64,000 bases of DNA from Arthrobacter sp. Y-9 (lineage in GTDB: Bacteria; Actinomycetota; Actinomycetes; Actinomycetales; Micrococcaceae): assembly GCF_029690065.1 (NCBI RefSeq), contig NZ_CP121463.1, positions 1,240,001 to 1,304,000 of the forward strand, given 5' to 3'. Positions within the stretch are counted from its first letter, which is position 1; each line of letters begins with the position of its first letter. Both the position numbers and the translations under genes were made by a program. The notes under the pieces are model-generated. The model did not search any database and was not told the DNA's origin. It saw only the letters and a list, made by a program, of their open reading frames with translations. Shown here one piece after another: positions 63,514-64,000 of this stretch.

Positions 63514-64000
63514 GTGAACTTCGCACGCTACAAGGAGCTCCTGGCTGAACGGGAGGTCCGCTGGCTGCTGCTCGTGGGGATGATCGCGAGGATTCCGCAT
63601 TCCGCGTCGGGCATCCTGCTCACCCTGCACATCGTGCTGACCCTCGGGAAGGGTTTCGCCGAGGCGGGGGTCGCGGCGGCGCTGTTCACCATCGGCATCG
63701 CGGTCGGGGCTCCATGGCGCGGCCGCCGGGTGGACGTCGCGGGACTCCGCGTCGCCCTGATCCCGTCGATCATCTCGGAAGCCGTCATCTGGACCGTCAT
63801 CCCGCATGTGTCCTACGAATGGATCCTCCCGCTCGCCCTGGTGGGCGGGGCCTTCAGCCTGCCGATCTTCAGCGTGATCCGTCAGTCGCTGGGTGTCCTG
63901 GTGCACGGAGAGCGGATGCGCACCGCCTATGCGCTCGACTCGATCGCCACGGAACTCGTCTTCATGATCGGCCCGGCCGCCGCCGCGGTGCTGGCCACCA
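63514..64000 (+). CDS. MFS transporter, cut by the window edge
   Basis: The frame from GTG 63514 stays open to the last base. AAGGA lies before the start. The 162 residues seen begin NFARYKELLAEREVRWLLL and show about five hydrophobic segments. The MFS loop motif is represented by GAPWRGRRVDVAGLRVALIP between the second and third segments, with the usual Gly/Arg pattern. Downstream half and function are unseen; drug or sugar efflux are the common roles. Confidence 0.8.
   Translation, partial: MNFARYKELLAEREVRWLLLVGMIARIPHSASGILLTLHIVLTLGKGFAEAGVAAALFTIGIAVGAPWRGRRVDVAGLRVALIPSIISEAVIWTVIPHVSYEWILPLALVGGAFSLPIFSVIRQSLGVLVHGERMRTAYALDSIATELVFMIGPAAAAVLAT

Overview
The window is one continuous stretch of a high-GC actinobacterial chromosome. 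Its gene content and order point to an Arthrobacter-like member of the Micrococcaceae. The evidence is the order rimP-nusA-ylxR-infB-rbfA-truB-ribF-rpsO-pnp-M16 protease, the order ftsK-pgsA-cinA-clgR-recA-recX-miaB-miaA-dapF-hflX, the PriA-type HisA, an actinobacterial DUF3046 gene next to recA, and SOS boxes of the actinobacterial form TCGAA(C/T)-N4-GTTCGA. I saw no rRNA, tRNA, CRISPR array, insertion sequence or prophage. This is core chromosome with a few accessory insertions.

Layout. Bases 1-4,210 carry the end of dxr, the site-2 protease rseP, a YciI-like gene and ispG, so two MEP isoprenoid genes flank a membrane protease. Bases 4,230-9,430 are more accessory: a DUF4081/GNAT acetyltransferase, two tandem related lipoproteins, an ABC exporter with its own TetR regulator, and a small conserved protein. 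Bases 9,650-15,510 hold proS, a TauE/SafE exporter, an APH-type kinase, a VIT1/CCC1 metal transporter and an exported ferritin-like protein. Bases 15,660-21,200 are the nus/inf operon. Bases 21,340-30,870 hold a lipoprotein, truB, two small membrane proteins, ribF, a DUF2252 gene, rpsO, pnp and an M16 protease.

Bases 31,000-37,050 form a molybdenum-cofactor island. moaA and moaD face left; a membrane-anchored YedY/sulfite-oxidase-like enzyme, moeA, moaC, mogA and moaE face right. The island makes the cofactor and contains one likely consumer. Bases 37,120-45,100 hold dapB, dapA, RNase J, ftsK, pgsA and cinA. Bases 45,200-55,060 hold clgR, a MarR gene, DUF3046, recA, recX, miaB, miaA, dapF, a methyltransferase and hflX. 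Bases 55,050-58,670 hold dinG, lexA and a divergent LysM/membrane gene that looks like the SOS cell-division inhibitor of the ChiZ/DivS type. Bases 59,010-63,460 are a histidine operon (hisC, hisB, hisH, a 52-residue membrane peptide, priA) followed by an SseB gene. A truncated MFS transporter runs off the right edge.

Features most worth a second look: (1) two SOS boxes flank overlapping divergent promoters between lexA and the LysM gene, and a degenerate 15-17 bp minisatellite starts at that gene's stop codon; (2) a 116-bp nested foldback lies between the M16 protease and moaD; (3) two adjacent DtxR/IdeR-like boxes lie upstream of the VIT1 gene; (4) an AT-rich palindrome sits exactly at the predicted start point of the ABC/TetR operon; (5) about ten genes have a TANNNT hexamer ending 6-7 nt before the start codon, which suggests leaderless mRNAs; (6) several terminators are very long perfect palindromes (up to 27 bp per arm) with almost no U-tract. 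I found no wholly new multi-gene system.
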